A stretch of DNA of 26,739 nt from Ectopseudomonas composti. Lineage in GTDB: Bacteria; Pseudomonadota; Gammaproteobacteria; Pseudomonadales; Pseudomonadaceae. The translations under genes were made by a program, and so were the position numbers. The stretch covers positions 1 through 26,739 of the forward strand of contig CAMPIF010000005.1 of assembly GCA_946886245.1 (NCBI GenBank). The letters are read 5' to 3'. Below, in pieces: positions 16,961 to 24,713 of the stretch. Each line of letters begins with the position of its first letter. Position 1 is the first letter of the stretch. The notes under the pieces were generated by a model. The model was not told where the DNA came from, ran no database searches, and saw nothing but the letters and a program-made list of their open reading frames with translations.

Positions 16961-17404
16961 ATGAGTATCGACATTCGCCCTGTAGTCGCCGCCGATCACC
17001 CCGCCTGGTTGCCCTTGTGGCAGGGCTACCAGCGCTTCTACATGACCGAGATTGCAGCCGAGACCAGCGCGGTTACCTGGCAGCGTTTTCTCGACTCCGC
17101 CGAGCCCATGGGCGCTGCCCTGGCCTGGCAGGGTGACCAGGCCATTGGCCTGGTGCACTGGGTCATTCACCGCTCGACCTGGACCACCGGTGACTATTGC
17201 TACCTGCAGGACCTGTTCGTCGCCAAGGGCCAGCGCAGTGGCGGCGTCGGTCGTCGGCTGATCCAGCATGTCTTTGAGCAGGCCCGCGCCGCCGGCTGTT
17301 CACGGGTGCACTGGCTGACTCACGAGAGCAACAGCCAGGCCAAGCTCTTGTACGAGCGCATCGGTGAGCGCCCGGGATTCGTGCAGTACCGCAAGCTGTT
17401 GTAG
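16961..17404 (+). CDS. GNAT N-acetyltransferase, Hpa2-like (copy 2)
   Basis: Acetyltransferase of 147 residues, about 70 % identical by hand count to the copy at 10923-11363. It shares YQRFY, EIAAETSA, TWQRFLD, GDYCYLQDLFVA and SRVHWLT. The acetyl-CoA loop RSGGVGRRLI is intact. AGGAAGGA precedes the ATG closely. It follows the asparaginase gene by 27 bases. Differences concentrate in the residues before and after the acetyl-CoA loop and at FIY versus WVI, where substrate choice could differ. The family resemblance to yeast Hpa2 suggests an amine or peptide-tail substrate; unproven. Confidence 0.9.
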   Translation: MSIDIRPVVAADHPAWLPLWQGYQRFYMTEIAAETSAVTWQRFLDSAEPMGAALAWQGDQAIGLVHWVIHRSTWTTGDYCYLQDLFVAKGQRSGGVGRRLIQHVFEQARAAGCSRVHWLTHESNSQAKLLYERIGERPGFVQYRKLL

Positions 17405-17490
17405 GGTGCGCTGCGCGCACCTTTGGCACCCTTGGCCTGGGTGCGATCCGGCGAGAGCGGCGCCCCTTCCCCGGATTTCATCCGGGCTAC
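17405..17490. repeat. REP-like palindromes between convergent acetyltransferase and glutaminase genes
   Basis: GGTGCGC and GCGCACC (17405-17411, 17415-17421) form a hairpin starting right after the stop codon, followed by TTT. CCCGGAT and ATCCGGG (17470-17476, 17480-17486) form another, in GGGCTAC context. Both match units after the AraC gene (3104-3154). They probably also act as terminators for the two convergent genes. Confidence 0.7.
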
Positions 17491-17510
17491 TGCAGCTGTA
17501 GCGCGCCGAT

Positions 17511-18419
17511 TCAGAAGACCGACCAGCCGATGCGCTCACTGAGCAGCTCCAGCGCCTTGATCCCGGCCAGGGAGTTACCCGCTGCGTTCAGCTCCGGTGA
17601 CCACACGCATACGCTGAACTGCCCTGGTACCACCGCGACGATGCCGCCGCCGACGCCGCTCTTGCCCGGCAGACCGACACGATAGGCGAAGTTGCCGGCT
17701 TCGTCGTACAGCCCACTGGTGGCCATGATGGCGTTGATCTGCTTGGTCTGGCGGGGCGACAGCACCTGCTCGCCGCTGTGCTGGCAGAAACCCTGGTTGG
17801 CCAGGAAGCCGAAGGCGCGCGCCAGGTCGACGCAGCTCATGCGCAGCGCGCAGCAGCTGAAGTAGCTGCGCAGCACCGCCTCGACTTCGTTGTGGAAATT
17901 GCCGAACGATTGCATCAGGTAGGCTGCAGCCGCGTTGCGTGCACGGTGTTGGTATTCCGATTCGGCGACATGGTTGTCCACCGTCACCTCGGGGTTGCCC
18001 GACAGACGCCGGACGAAGTCGCGCATCGACAATGCTGGTGCGGCGTAGCGCGACTGGTTGATGTCGCAGATCACCAGGGCGCCGGCATTGATGAACGGAT
18101 TGCGCGGCTTGCCACGCTCGAACTCGAGCTGCACCAGCGAGTTGAACGGCTGCCCGGACGGCTCGTGGCCCAGGCGCTGCCAGATGCTCTCGCCGCTGTG
18201 GCCGATGGCCTGGACCAGGCTGAACACCTTGGAAATGCTCTGGATCGAGAAGGGCGTACGCGCATCGCCGGCGACATGCACCTGGCCGTCGTTGCCATAC
18301 ACGGCGATGCCCAGCTGATCGGGCACCACGCTGGCCAGCGCGGGAATGTAGTCGGCCACCTTGCCCTGGCCGATCAGTGGGCGGACTTCATCGAGAATTT
18401 CGTTCAACAGCGCTTGCAT
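17511..18419 (-). CDS. glsA: Glutaminase (serine-dependent beta-lactamase fold)
   Basis: Enzyme of 302 residues hydrolysing L-glutamine to glutamate and ammonia in the cytoplasm. The Ser-x-x-Lys catalytic dyad is S61 and K64 in [12 protein letters not shown], and the family stretches [35 protein letters not shown] and [12 protein letters not shown] are intact. Length matches bacterial GlsA. The gene is divergent from an AEC-family permease with an unusual long hairpin between them, and convergent with the asparaginase-acetyltransferase pair. Together with asparaginase it gives the region two amide-hydrolysing enzymes. Confidence 0.95.
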   Translation of the reverse strand: MQALLNEILDEVRPLIGQGKVADYIPALASVVPDQLGIAVYGNDGQVHVAGDARTPFSIQSISKVFSLVQAIGHSGESIWQRLGHEPSGQPFNSLVQLEFERGKPRNPFINAGALVICDINQSRYAAPALSMRDFVRRLSGNPEVTVDNHVAESEYQHRARNAAAAYLMQSFGNFHNEVEAVLRSYFSCCALRMSCVDLARAFGFLANQGFCQHSGEQVLSPRQTKQINAIMATSGLYDEAGNFAYRVGLPGKSGVGGGIVAVVPGQFSVCVWSPELNAAGNSLAGIKALELLSERIGWSVF

Positions 18420-18442
18420 GCTCAGGCTCGCGAGTAGGCCGG

Positions 18443-18485
18443 GTAGCGTCCCGGCAGGTCAGTGCTAGACGCCTGCGGACGCTAC
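18443..18485. promoter_or_regulatory. Long imperfect hairpin between glsA and the AEC permease gene
   Basis: GTAGCGTCC at 18443-18451 and GGACGCTAC at 18477-18485 pair perfectly. An inner GCAGG/CCTGC pair extends the stem after a two-base bulge, leaving a 13-base loop. It lies in the divergent control region, 24 bases before glsA and 77 before the permease start. It could be an operator or a leader hairpin. Confidence 0.45.
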
Positions 18486-18562
18486 GGAATCACAGGCAGG
18501 CGCTTGCCCTGAGCGGCCTGCACCCCCTAGGCTCGGCCCTCCCCTGTCGCTGGCGTAGTTCG

Positions 18563-19492
18563 ATGTCCACCGTTCTCAATGTGCTGCTGCCGATCTTCGG
18601 CCTGATCCTGGTCGGATTCATCTGTCGGCGAACCAATCGCCTGGGGCCGACGGCGGCCTCGGAGATGAACCGCTTCGTGGTCTGGCTCGGCCTGCCGGCC
18701 CTGCTCTTCAGCCTCACGGCCAAGGCTGACTGGACGCAGATCTGGCAACCCGGTTTCCTGCTCGCCTTTACCGGCGGCATGCTCGCGGTGTTTCTGGTCA
18801 CGCTGGCATACCGCTGGAAAACCACTGACAGCCTGGTCGACGCCAGCATCGATGGGCTCAGTGCCGGTTATGCCAACACCGGCTATATCGGTATCCCACT
18901 GTGCGTGCTGGTGCTGGGTGAGGACGGCATGGCCCCCGCGCTGATCGCCTCGCTGATGGTGGTCTGCGTGCTGTTCGGCCTGGCGGTGGTGTGCATCGAG
19001 GTGGGTCTGCAGAGCAAGAAGGGGCTGGGCGGCGCCATCGTTCAGGTGGTCACGGCGCTGCTGAAGAACCCGCTGGTGGTGGCGCCACTGCTGGGGGCTG
19101 CCTGGGCCTTTGGCGGCGTGCAGATGCCAGCGGCGCTGGACGAGTTTCTGCGCCTGCTCGGCGCGGCCACGGTGCCCTGTGCACTGGTTTCGCTGGGGTT
19201 ATTCCTGGCGCAGCGGCAGAGTGGGCCGAGCGAAGGCGCCTGGCCGTTGGTGGCCCTGAAACTGGTGCTGCAACCGCTGGTAACCTGGTTCATCGCCTTC
19301 GTACTGCTCGACCTGCCACCGTTCTGGGCGCATGCCGCGTTGCTGCTCAGCGCACTGCCAACGGGCACCGGGCCGTTCATGCTCGCCGAGTACTACCAGC
19401 GCCAGGCGGCGCTGGTTTCGCGGGCGATCCTGTTCTCTACCCTCGGTTCGCTGCTGACCCTGTCGCTGATCCTGCTGGCGATCACGCCTTGA
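18563..19492 (+). CDS. AEC-family permease (auxin efflux carrier type)
   Basis: Inner-membrane transporter of 309 residues with about ten hydrophobic helices in two halves, typical of the AEC family, which includes malonate and other organic-anion carriers (MdcF-like). The N-terminal LPIFGLILVGFICRR and the central GYANTGYIGIPL match the family, the latter being the conserved broken-helix region. The start at 18563 gives the normal family N-terminus; the ribosome site is poor. It is divergent from glutaminase, and its 3' end overlaps the convergent next gene by 11 bases. Substrate unknown; a dicarboxylate or amino acid would fit the neighbourhood. Confidence 0.88.
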   Translation: MSTVLNVLLPIFGLILVGFICRRTNRLGPTAASEMNRFVVWLGLPALLFSLTAKADWTQIWQPGFLLAFTGGMLAVFLVTLAYRWKTTDSLVDASIDGLSAGYANTGYIGIPLCVLVLGEDGMAPALIASLMVVCVLFGLAVVCIEVGLQSKKGLGGAIVQVVTALLKNPLVVAPLLGAAWAFGGVQMPAALDEFLRLLGAATVPCALVSLGLFLAQRQSGPSEGAWPLVALKLVLQPLVTWFIAFVLLDLPPFWAHAALLLSALPTGTGPFMLAEYYQRQAALVSRAILFSTLGSLLTLSLILLAITP

Positions 19493-20123
19493 GTTGCAGC
19501 TCCACGCCCAACTGCTGCGACAGGCAGGACCAGCGCTGCCAGGCCGATGCGGTATCCGGCGCCGCCAGGCGCTCACGGTAGGCCTGCACCGACGGCAGGT
19601 CGAAGCTGGCGTCATCGAGCATGCCGGCCAGGGCATGATGCACGGCCTCGTCGAGCTGGTTGGCGAAAGGTTCGCCGATCAACTGATGAGCGATCAGGTT
19701 GGCGCGCGTGGTGTCCAGCGGGATCAGCGGCTGGCCGAGGTGGGCGATATAGCGGTCATTGACCTCCTCCACCAGGCGGTGGGCCAGATAGGCCTCGTCG
19801 AGCAGGCCTTCGAGACCTTCATGGCCCTCCATCAGCGCCGGTGGCTGCAGGAAGAAATGCTCGGCGATCTTCAGTACCGGTTTCACAGCGGCCGCGATTC
19901 CCGCTTCGCGCGCCACCTCGGCAGCCGCGTCGAGCACGTCCGGCACCTGCTCGATATAGGCGATGACGAATGCGCTCAGCGCCGCCGCCGCATCCTCCGC
20001 CGGTAGGCGGATGGACGGGTGCAGACGCTCCAGCTGAGCCTGCAGCAGGCGCGAGAGCACCTGGCTGCCGCTTTCCTGCTGGCGAGCCTGGGCGATCAAT
20101 TGACGAAGGGCGGCGGTGTTCAT
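19482..20123 (-). CDS. Uncharacterised helical protein upstream of the cox operon
   Basis: Protein of 213 residues, apparently cytoplasmic and almost entirely helical, with no signal peptide or membrane segment. I recognise no catalytic motif. It resembles the hypothetical protein found divergently next to coxB in P. aeruginosa (PA0104), so the association with the oxidase operon is probably conserved. AGGAG lies 6 bases before its ATG at 20123. It overlaps the convergent permease gene by 11 bases. Residues 85-130 carry several acidic and histidine residues (AEHFFLQP, EGHEGLEG, DEAYLAHRLVEE) that might bind metal, but this is speculative. Confidence 0.82.
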   Translation of the reverse strand: MNTAALRQLIAQARQQESGSQVLSRLLQAQLERLHPSIRLPAEDAAAALSAFVIAYIEQVPDVLDAAAEVAREAGIAAAVKPVLKIAEHFFLQPPALMEGHEGLEGLLDEAYLAHRLVEEVNDRYIAHLGQPLIPLDTTRANLIAHQLIGEPFANQLDEAVHHALAGMLDDASFDLPSVQAYRERLAAPDTASAWQRWSCLSQQLGVELQLKA

Positions 20124-20190
20124 GACAGCTCCTACATTTCAGGACATGGGCGTGAACATTAGCCGGCCGTTTGGTCGGGCTAAGACGCGA

Positions 20191-20208
20191 TTGTCATAAT
20201 TTTTTCAT
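20191..20208 (+). promoter_or_regulatory. Candidate PhoB box
   Basis: TTGTCAT (20191-20197) and TTTTCAT (20202-20208) are 7-base direct repeats separated by four A/T bases, the architecture of PhoB sites (consensus CTGTCAT). The orientation points toward coxB. TATAAC at 20225-20230 lies about 16 bases after the box, slightly further than usual. Binding is inferred. Confidence 0.45.
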
Positions 20209-20252
20209 ACTTATGCGAGTTCGCTATAACGACCTGTATCAGAACGGCTACA

Positions 20253-20269
20253 CCCCGCGTCAGGCGGGG
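20253..20269. terminator. GC hairpin in the coxB leader
   Basis: CCCCGC (20253-20258) pairs with GCGGGG (20264-20269) around GTCAG, followed by CGTTT. It lies about 20 bases after the TATAAC candidate, so transcripts from that promoter would meet it at once. Weak terminator or attenuator. Confidence 0.35.
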
Positions 20270-20315
20270 CGTTTAGGACAAGGCTTGCGCGCCTTCGGCC
20301 ATTTTTTCGCGCACG

Positions 20316-20343
20316 TTGCGAGGTGAAACTCGCCGTCTATACT
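20316..20343 (+). promoter_or_regulatory. Sigma-S/sigma-70-like promoter of the cox operon
   Basis: TTGCGA (20316-20321), 16-base spacer, TATACT (20338-20343), with the extended -10 reading TCTATACT, an excellent match to the sigma-S consensus. In P. aeruginosa the aa3 oxidase is known to be induced on starvation in an RpoS-dependent way, consistent with this site. Start of transcription would be near 20350. Confidence 0.55.
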
Positions 20344-20365
20344 CGAACTCGAAAGGCAGTACCTG

Positions 20366-20422
20366 ATGGAACCGGACGAGCTCAGGCACGGAGAGGTTTC
20401 GGCAGTAGTCGCCAGCAGTTGA
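20366..20422 (+). CDS. Possible 18-codon upstream ORF in the coxB leader
   Basis: ATG at 20366 preceded by AAAGG 9 bases earlier, ending TGA at 20420-20422. The predicted peptide MEPDELRHGEVSAVVASS has no recognised motif. A GC hairpin (20432-20448) follows 9 bases later. Translation could influence the leader fold; equally it may be chance. Confidence 0.25.
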   Translation: MEPDELRHGEVSAVVASS

Positions 20423-20527
20423 GCGCGGTGCGCGGACAGTGAGTCCGCCTTGTCGCTCCATGGCAGTCGATCCCTTAGCCGCAGGCTCATCCGGCGGGAT
20501 AACAAGAACAATCAAGGGGAACCCGCA

Positions 20528-21652
20528 ATGATGCGACATCCACGAGTCTGGATGGGCCTGCTGCTGTGGCTGGCATTAGGCTCGGCGCACGCGCAGTGGA
20601 CGGTCAATATGGCGCCCGGTGTAACCGACGTCAGCCGCTCCGTCTTCGATCTGCACATGACCATTTTCTGGATCTGCGTTGTGATCGGTGTGATCGTGTT
20701 CGGCGCCATGTTCTGGTCGATGATCATGCACCGCCGCTCTACCGGCCAGAAACCCGCACATTTTCACGAAAGCACCACCGTCGAGATTCTCTGGACCGTG
20801 GTGCCGTTGGCCATTCTGGTGGTGATGGCGATCCCGGCGACCAAGACGCTGATCGAGATCTACGACACCACCGAGTCCGAGCTGGATATCCAGGTCACCG
20901 GCTACCAGTGGAAGTGGCACTACAAGTACCTGGGGCAGGACGTCGAGTTCTTCAGCAATCTGACCACGCCGCGCTCGCAGATCGACAACCGCGAAGCCAA
21001 GGGCGAACACTACCTGCTGGAAGTCGACGAGCCGCTGGTGGTGCCGGTGGGCACCAAGGTGCGCTTCCTGATCACCGCCGCCGACGTCATCCATTCCTGG
21101 TGGGTGCCGGCACTGGCGGTGAAGAAGGACGCCGTCCCCGGGTTCATCAACGAATCCTGGACGCGCATTGAGGAACCCGGCATCTACCGCGGCCAGTGCA
21201 CCGAGCTGTGCGGCAAGGACCACGGTTTCATGCCGGTGGTGGTCGAGGCCAAGTCCAAGGAAGACTTCGCTGCCTGGCTGGCCGAGCGCAAGCAGGCAGC
21301 CGCCGCCGAGCGCGAGCTGACCAGCAAGGAGTGGACCATGGAAGAGCTGATGGCGCGTGGCGAGAAGGCCTACAACACCGCCTGTGCAGCCTGCCACCAG
21401 CCCAGCGGTGAAGGTCTGCCGCCGATGTTCCCGGCGCTCAAAGGCTCGGCCATCGCCAAGGGGGCTGCCGAGGGCCATATCGACATCGTCTACCACGGCA
21501 AGCCGGGCACCTCCATGGCCGCCTTCGGCAAGCAGCTGTCGCCGGTCGACCTGGCCGCCATCATCACCTACGAGCGCAACGCCTGGGGCAACAATGTCGG
21601 TGACATGGTCACGCCCAAGGACATTCTCGATTTCTCCAAGGCGCAGGAGTAA
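20528..21652 (+). CDS. coxB: Cytochrome c oxidase subunit II with fused cytochrome c domain
   Basis: Subunit II of an aa3-type (caa3-like) terminal oxidase, 374 residues. The signal peptide ends at AHA near residue 21. Two membrane helices follow at about 45-65 and 85-105, then the periplasmic cupredoxin domain with CuA ligands H189, C224, E226, C228, H232 and M235 (CTELCGKDHGFM). A C-terminal class I cytochrome c domain (about 275-365) has heme motif CAACH at 286-290. Electrons from soluble cytochrome c would pass via heme c and CuA to subunit I. AAGGGGA lies 7 bases before the ATG; a second ATG follows directly. First gene of the oxidase operon, 4 bases before coxA. Confidence 0.97.
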   Translation: MMRHPRVWMGLLLWLALGSAHAQWTVNMAPGVTDVSRSVFDLHMTIFWICVVIGVIVFGAMFWSMIMHRRSTGQKPAHFHESTTVEILWTVVPLAILVVMAIPATKTLIEIYDTTESELDIQVTGYQWKWHYKYLGQDVEFFSNLTTPRSQIDNREAKGEHYLLEVDEPLVVPVGTKVRFLITAADVIHSWWVPALAVKKDAVPGFINESWTRIEEPGIYRGQCTELCGKDHGFMPVVVEAKSKEDFAAWLAERKQAAAAERELTSKEWTMEELMARGEKAYNTACAACHQPSGEGLPPMFPALKGSAIAKGAAEGHIDIVYHGKPGTSMAAFGKQLSPVDLAAIITYERNAWGNNVGDMVTPKDILDFSKAQE

Positions 21653-21656
21653 GGAC

Positions 21657-23240
21657 ATGAGTGCAGTGATCGACCACGGTCATACTGACCACCACCATGG
21701 CCCGGCCAAGGGCCTGATGCGCTGGGTGCTGACCACCAACCACAAGGACATCGGCACGATGTACCTGTGGTTCAGCTTCTGCGCCTTTCTGCTCGGTGGC
21801 TCGATGGCCATGGTCATCCGCGCCGAGCTGTTCCAGCCGGGCTTGCAGATCGTGCAGCCGGAATTCTTCAACCAGATGACCACCATGCACGGCCTGATCA
21901 TGGTCTTCGGCGCGGTGATGCCGGCCTTCGTCGGCCTGGCCAACTGGATGATCCCGCTGATGATCGGCGCGCCGGACATGGCCCTGCCACGGATGAACAA
22001 CTTCAGTTTCTGGCTGTTGCCGGCGGCCTTCGGTCTGCTGGTCTCGACGCTGTTCATGGAGGGTGGCGGGCCGAACTTCGGCTGGACCTTCTATGCGCCG
22101 CTGTCGACCACCTACGGGCCGGAGAGCACGACCTTCTTCATCTTCGCGATACACCTGATGGGCATCAGTTCGATCATGGGGGCGATCAACGTGGTCGCCA
22201 CCATCCTCAACCTGCGTGCCCCCGGCATGACCCTGATGAAGATGCCGCTGTTCGTCTGGACCTGGTTGATCACCGCCTTCCTGCTGATCGCGGTGATGCC
22301 GGTACTGGCCGGTTGCGTGACCATGATGCTGATGGACATCCACTTCGGCACCAGCTTCTTCAGCGCCGCTGGCGGTGGCGACCCGGTGCTGTTCCAGCAC
22401 GTGTTCTGGTTCTTCGGTCATCCCGAGGTGTACATCATGATCCTGCCCGCCTTCGGCGCGGTCAGCTCGATCATTCCGGCCTTCGCGCGCAAGCCGCTGT
22501 TCGGCTACACCTCGATGGTCTACGCCACGGCAGCGATCGCCTTCCTGTCGTTCATCGTCTGGGCGCACCACATGTTCACCGTGGGCATTCCGCTGACCGG
22601 CGAGCTGTTCTTCATGTACGCCACCATGCTGATCGCCGTACCCACGGGGGTGAAGGTGTTCAACTGGGCCAGCACCATGTGGCAGGGCTCGATGACCTTC
22701 GAGGCGCCGATGCTGTTCTCGGTGGCCTTCGTCATCCTGTTCACCATCGGTGGTTTTTCCGGGCTGATGCTGGCCATCGCCCCGGCGGACTTCCAGTACC
22801 ACGACACCTACTTCGTGGTGGCGCACTTCCACTACGTGCTGGTACCCGGTGCGATCTTCGGCATCTTCGCCTCGGCCTACTACTGGCTGCCCAAGTGGAC
22901 CGGCCACATGTACGACGAAACCCTGGCCAAGCTGCATTTCTGGATGAGCTTCATCGGCATGAACCTGGCGTTCTTCCCGATGCACTTCGTTGGCCTGGCC
23001 GGCATGCCACGGCGTATCCCCGACTACAACATGATGTTCGCCAACTTCAACATGGTCTCCAGCATCGGCGCCTTCATGTTCGGGGCGACCCAGCTGCTGT
23101 TCCTGTTCATCGTCATCAAGTGCATCCGCGGCGGCAAGCCGGCCCCGGCCAAACCCTGGGACGGTGCCGAAGGCCTGGAGTGGACGGTGCCGTCACCGGC
23201 GCCCTACCACACCTTCAGCACGCCACCGGAAGTGAAATAG
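21657..23240 (+). CDS. coxA: Cytochrome c oxidase subunit I
   Basis: Catalytic subunit of the aa3-type oxidase, 527 residues and about twelve membrane helices. Heme a ligands are H78 (MHGLIMVFG) and H392, heme a3 ligand H390 (HFHYVLV), CuB ligands H255, H304 and H305. The cross-linked tyrosine is Y259 and the proton-channel glutamate E257 in HPEVY. The D-channel entry motif (ANWMIPLMIGAPDMALPRMNN region) is intact, so this is a proton-pumping A1-type enzyme. The histidine-rich N-terminus (HGHTDHHHG) is exposed to the cytoplasm. AAGGA in the coxB stop context provides the ribosome site, so translation is closely coupled. Confidence 0.97.
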   Translation: MSAVIDHGHTDHHHGPAKGLMRWVLTTNHKDIGTMYLWFSFCAFLLGGSMAMVIRAELFQPGLQIVQPEFFNQMTTMHGLIMVFGAVMPAFVGLANWMIPLMIGAPDMALPRMNNFSFWLLPAAFGLLVSTLFMEGGGPNFGWTFYAPLSTTYGPESTTFFIFAIHLMGISSIMGAINVVATILNLRAPGMTLMKMPLFVWTWLITAFLLIAVMPVLAGCVTMMLMDIHFGTSFFSAAGGGDPVLFQHVFWFFGHPEVYIMILPAFGAVSSIIPAFARKPLFGYTSMVYATAAIAFLSFIVWAHHMFTVGIPLTGELFFMYATMLIAVPTGVKVFNWASTMWQGSMTFEAPMLFSVAFVILFTIGGFSGLMLAIAPADFQYHDTYFVVAHFHYVLVPGAIFGIFASAYYWLPKWTGHMYDETLAKLHFWMSFIGMNLAFFPMHFVGLAGMPRRIPDYNMMFANFNMVSSIGAFMFGATQLLFLFIVIKCIRGGKPAPAKPWDGAEGLEWTVPSPAPYHTFSTPPEVK

Positions 23241-23250
23241 GAGGTCCGCC

Positions 23251-23799
23251 GTGAGCGAGGTCATCGCGACTCGTCGCCTGGTTACCCGTCTGCTGCTCGT
23301 GGTGGTGGTGATGTTCTGCTTTGGCATCTTCGTCCTGCCGCCGTTCTACGACGCCATGTGCCGGGTTTTCGGCATCAACGGCAAGACGGCCGGGGCCTAC
23401 CAGGGCGAGCAGATGGTGGATGAACAGCGCCAGGTGCGCGTGCAGTTTCTCGCCACCAACGCTGCCGGCATGGTCTGGGAGTTCGGTCCGCAGGCCGACG
23501 AGATACTGGTTCACCCGGGTGAGGCGCGCGACATGCTGTTCGTTGCCTACAACCCCAGCGACCAGCTGATGAGCGCGCAGGCGATCCCGAGCGTATCGCC
23601 TTCGAAAGCGGCGGCCTTCTTTCACAAGACCGAGTGTTTCTGCTTTACCCAGCAGGTGTTGCAACCGGGCGAGCGCATCGAAATGCCGGTGCGCTTCATC
23701 GTCGACAGAGACCTGCCCAAGGACGTGAAGCACCTGACCCTTGGCTACACCCTGTTCGATATCACCGTGCGCAAACCGCCAGTGGCACAGGCTCCATAA
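23251..23799 (+). CDS. ctaG: Cytochrome c oxidase assembly protein CtaG/Cox11
   Basis: Copper-delivery protein of 182 residues that inserts CuB into subunit I. One N-terminal membrane helix (about 13-33) anchors a periplasmic immunoglobulin-like domain. The copper-binding CFCF motif places cysteines at 129 and 131 (ECFCFTQQ), followed by the family stretch PGERIEMPV. It uses a GTG start at 23251, supported by GGAGG overlapping the coxA stop. Between coxA and coIII, as in other Pseudomonas. Confidence 0.95.
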   Translation: MSEVIATRRLVTRLLLVVVVMFCFGIFVLPPFYDAMCRVFGINGKTAGAYQGEQMVDEQRQVRVQFLATNAAGMVWEFGPQADEILVHPGEARDMLFVAYNPSDQLMSAQAIPSVSPSKAAAFFHKTECFCFTQQVLQPGERIEMPVRFIVDRDLPKDVKHLTLGYTLFDITVRKPPVAQAP

Positions 23800-23810
23800 G
23801 GAGAACAACA

Positions 23811-24707
23811 ATGTCGAGTCACGAAAGTCACGAGAACTATTACGTCCCGGCGCAGAGCAAGTGGCCTATCGTCGCCACCATCGGCCTGCTGGTCAGCTTC
23901 TATGGTGTCGGCACCTGGTTCAACGACCTGTCGGCAGGTCGCGACGGCTCCAACGGGCCGCTGATCTTCTTCGTCGGTGGGCTGATTCTGGCCTGGATGC
24001 TGTTCGGCTGGTTCGGCAACGTCATCAAGGAAAGTCGTAGCGGTCTGTACAGCGCGCAGATGGACCGCTCCTTTCGCTGGGGCATGAGCTGGTTCATCTT
24101 CTCCGAGGTGATGTTCTTCGCCGCCTTCTTCGGCGCCCTGTTCTATGTCCGCATGTGGGCCGGACCCTGGCTTGGCGGCGAGGGTGACAAGGGCGTGGCC
24201 AACATGCTCTGGGAAGGCTTCGAATACAGCTGGCCGCTGCTGCAGAACCCCGACTCCAAGCTGTTCCCGCCACCCAGCGCAGTGATCGATCCGTGGCATC
24301 TGCCCTTGGTCAACACCATCTTGCTGGTGTCTTCCAGCGTCACCATCACCTTCGCCCACCATGCGTTGAAGAAGAACCACCGTGGCCCGCTCAAGGCCTG
24401 GCTGGCCGCCACCATCGTACTGGCGCTGGCGTTCCTGTTCTTTCAGGTCGAGGAATACATCGAGGCCTACACCGAGCTGGGGCTGACCCTGGGCTCAGGC
24501 ATCTATGGCGCCACTTTCTTCATGCTCACCGGCTTTCACGGCGCGCACGTGACGCTCGGCACCATCATCCTGATCGTGATGCTGGTGCGCATCATGCGCG
24601 GGCATTTCAGTGCCGATCAGCACTTCGGCTTCGAGGCGGCCGCCTGGTACTGGCACTTCGTCGACGTGGTCTGGCTGGGCTTGTTCGTCTTCGTCTACGT
24701 ACTGTAG
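23811..24707 (+). CDS. coIII: Cytochrome c oxidase subunit III
   Basis: Non-catalytic membrane subunit of 298 residues with about seven helices, which stabilises subunit I and its proton uptake. The N-terminal YYVPAQSKWPIVATIGLL, the FSEVMFFAAFFGALFY glutamate helix, FHGAHVTLGTI and the final WYWHFVDVVWLGLFVFVYVL type helix are family hallmarks. AAGGAG overlaps the ctaG stop. The gene ends 6 bases before the stop of an antisense small gene. Confidence 0.96.
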   Translation: MSSHESHENYYVPAQSKWPIVATIGLLVSFYGVGTWFNDLSAGRDGSNGPLIFFVGGLILAWMLFGWFGNVIKESRSGLYSAQMDRSFRWGMSWFIFSEVMFFAAFFGALFYVRMWAGPWLGGEGDKGVANMLWEGFEYSWPLLQNPDSKLFPPPSAVIDPWHLPLVNTILLVSSSVTITFAHHALKKNHRGPLKAWLAATIVLALAFLFFQVEEYIEAYTELGLTLGSGIYGATFFMLTGFHGAHVTLGTIILIVMLVRIMRGHFSADQHFGFEAAAWYWHFVDVVWLGLFVFVYVL

Positions 24708-24713
24708 CGGGGG

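Larger units (their letters stand above)
20124..20527. other. 404-bp control region between the PA0104-like gene and coxB
   Basis: No convincing long gene lies here. From left to right it holds a candidate Pho box (20191-20208), a TATAAC -10 (20225-20230), a hairpin (20253-20269), a sigma-S-like promoter (20316-20343), an 18-codon upstream frame (20366-20422), a second hairpin (20432-20448) and the coxB ribosome site AAGGGGA (20514-20520). Elements are listed separately where support is sufficient. The leader of coxB would be about 178 bases if transcription starts near 20350. Confidence 0.6.

Noticed and set aside
15680..17269. 529-codon minus-strand frame over asparaginase and the second Hpa2-like gene
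   Set aside because: Antisense shadow; spans a terminator and two real genes.
20260..20539. Two minus-strand frames of 83-88 codons in the coxB leader
   Set aside because: They overlap each other in different frames, lack good ribosome sites and cross the candidate promoter; no similarity recognised.
21609..22985. 458-codon minus-strand frame over coxA
   Set aside because: Composition (E, D, H, R, G, Q repeats) is what antisense of a membrane-protein gene gives; coxA is certain.
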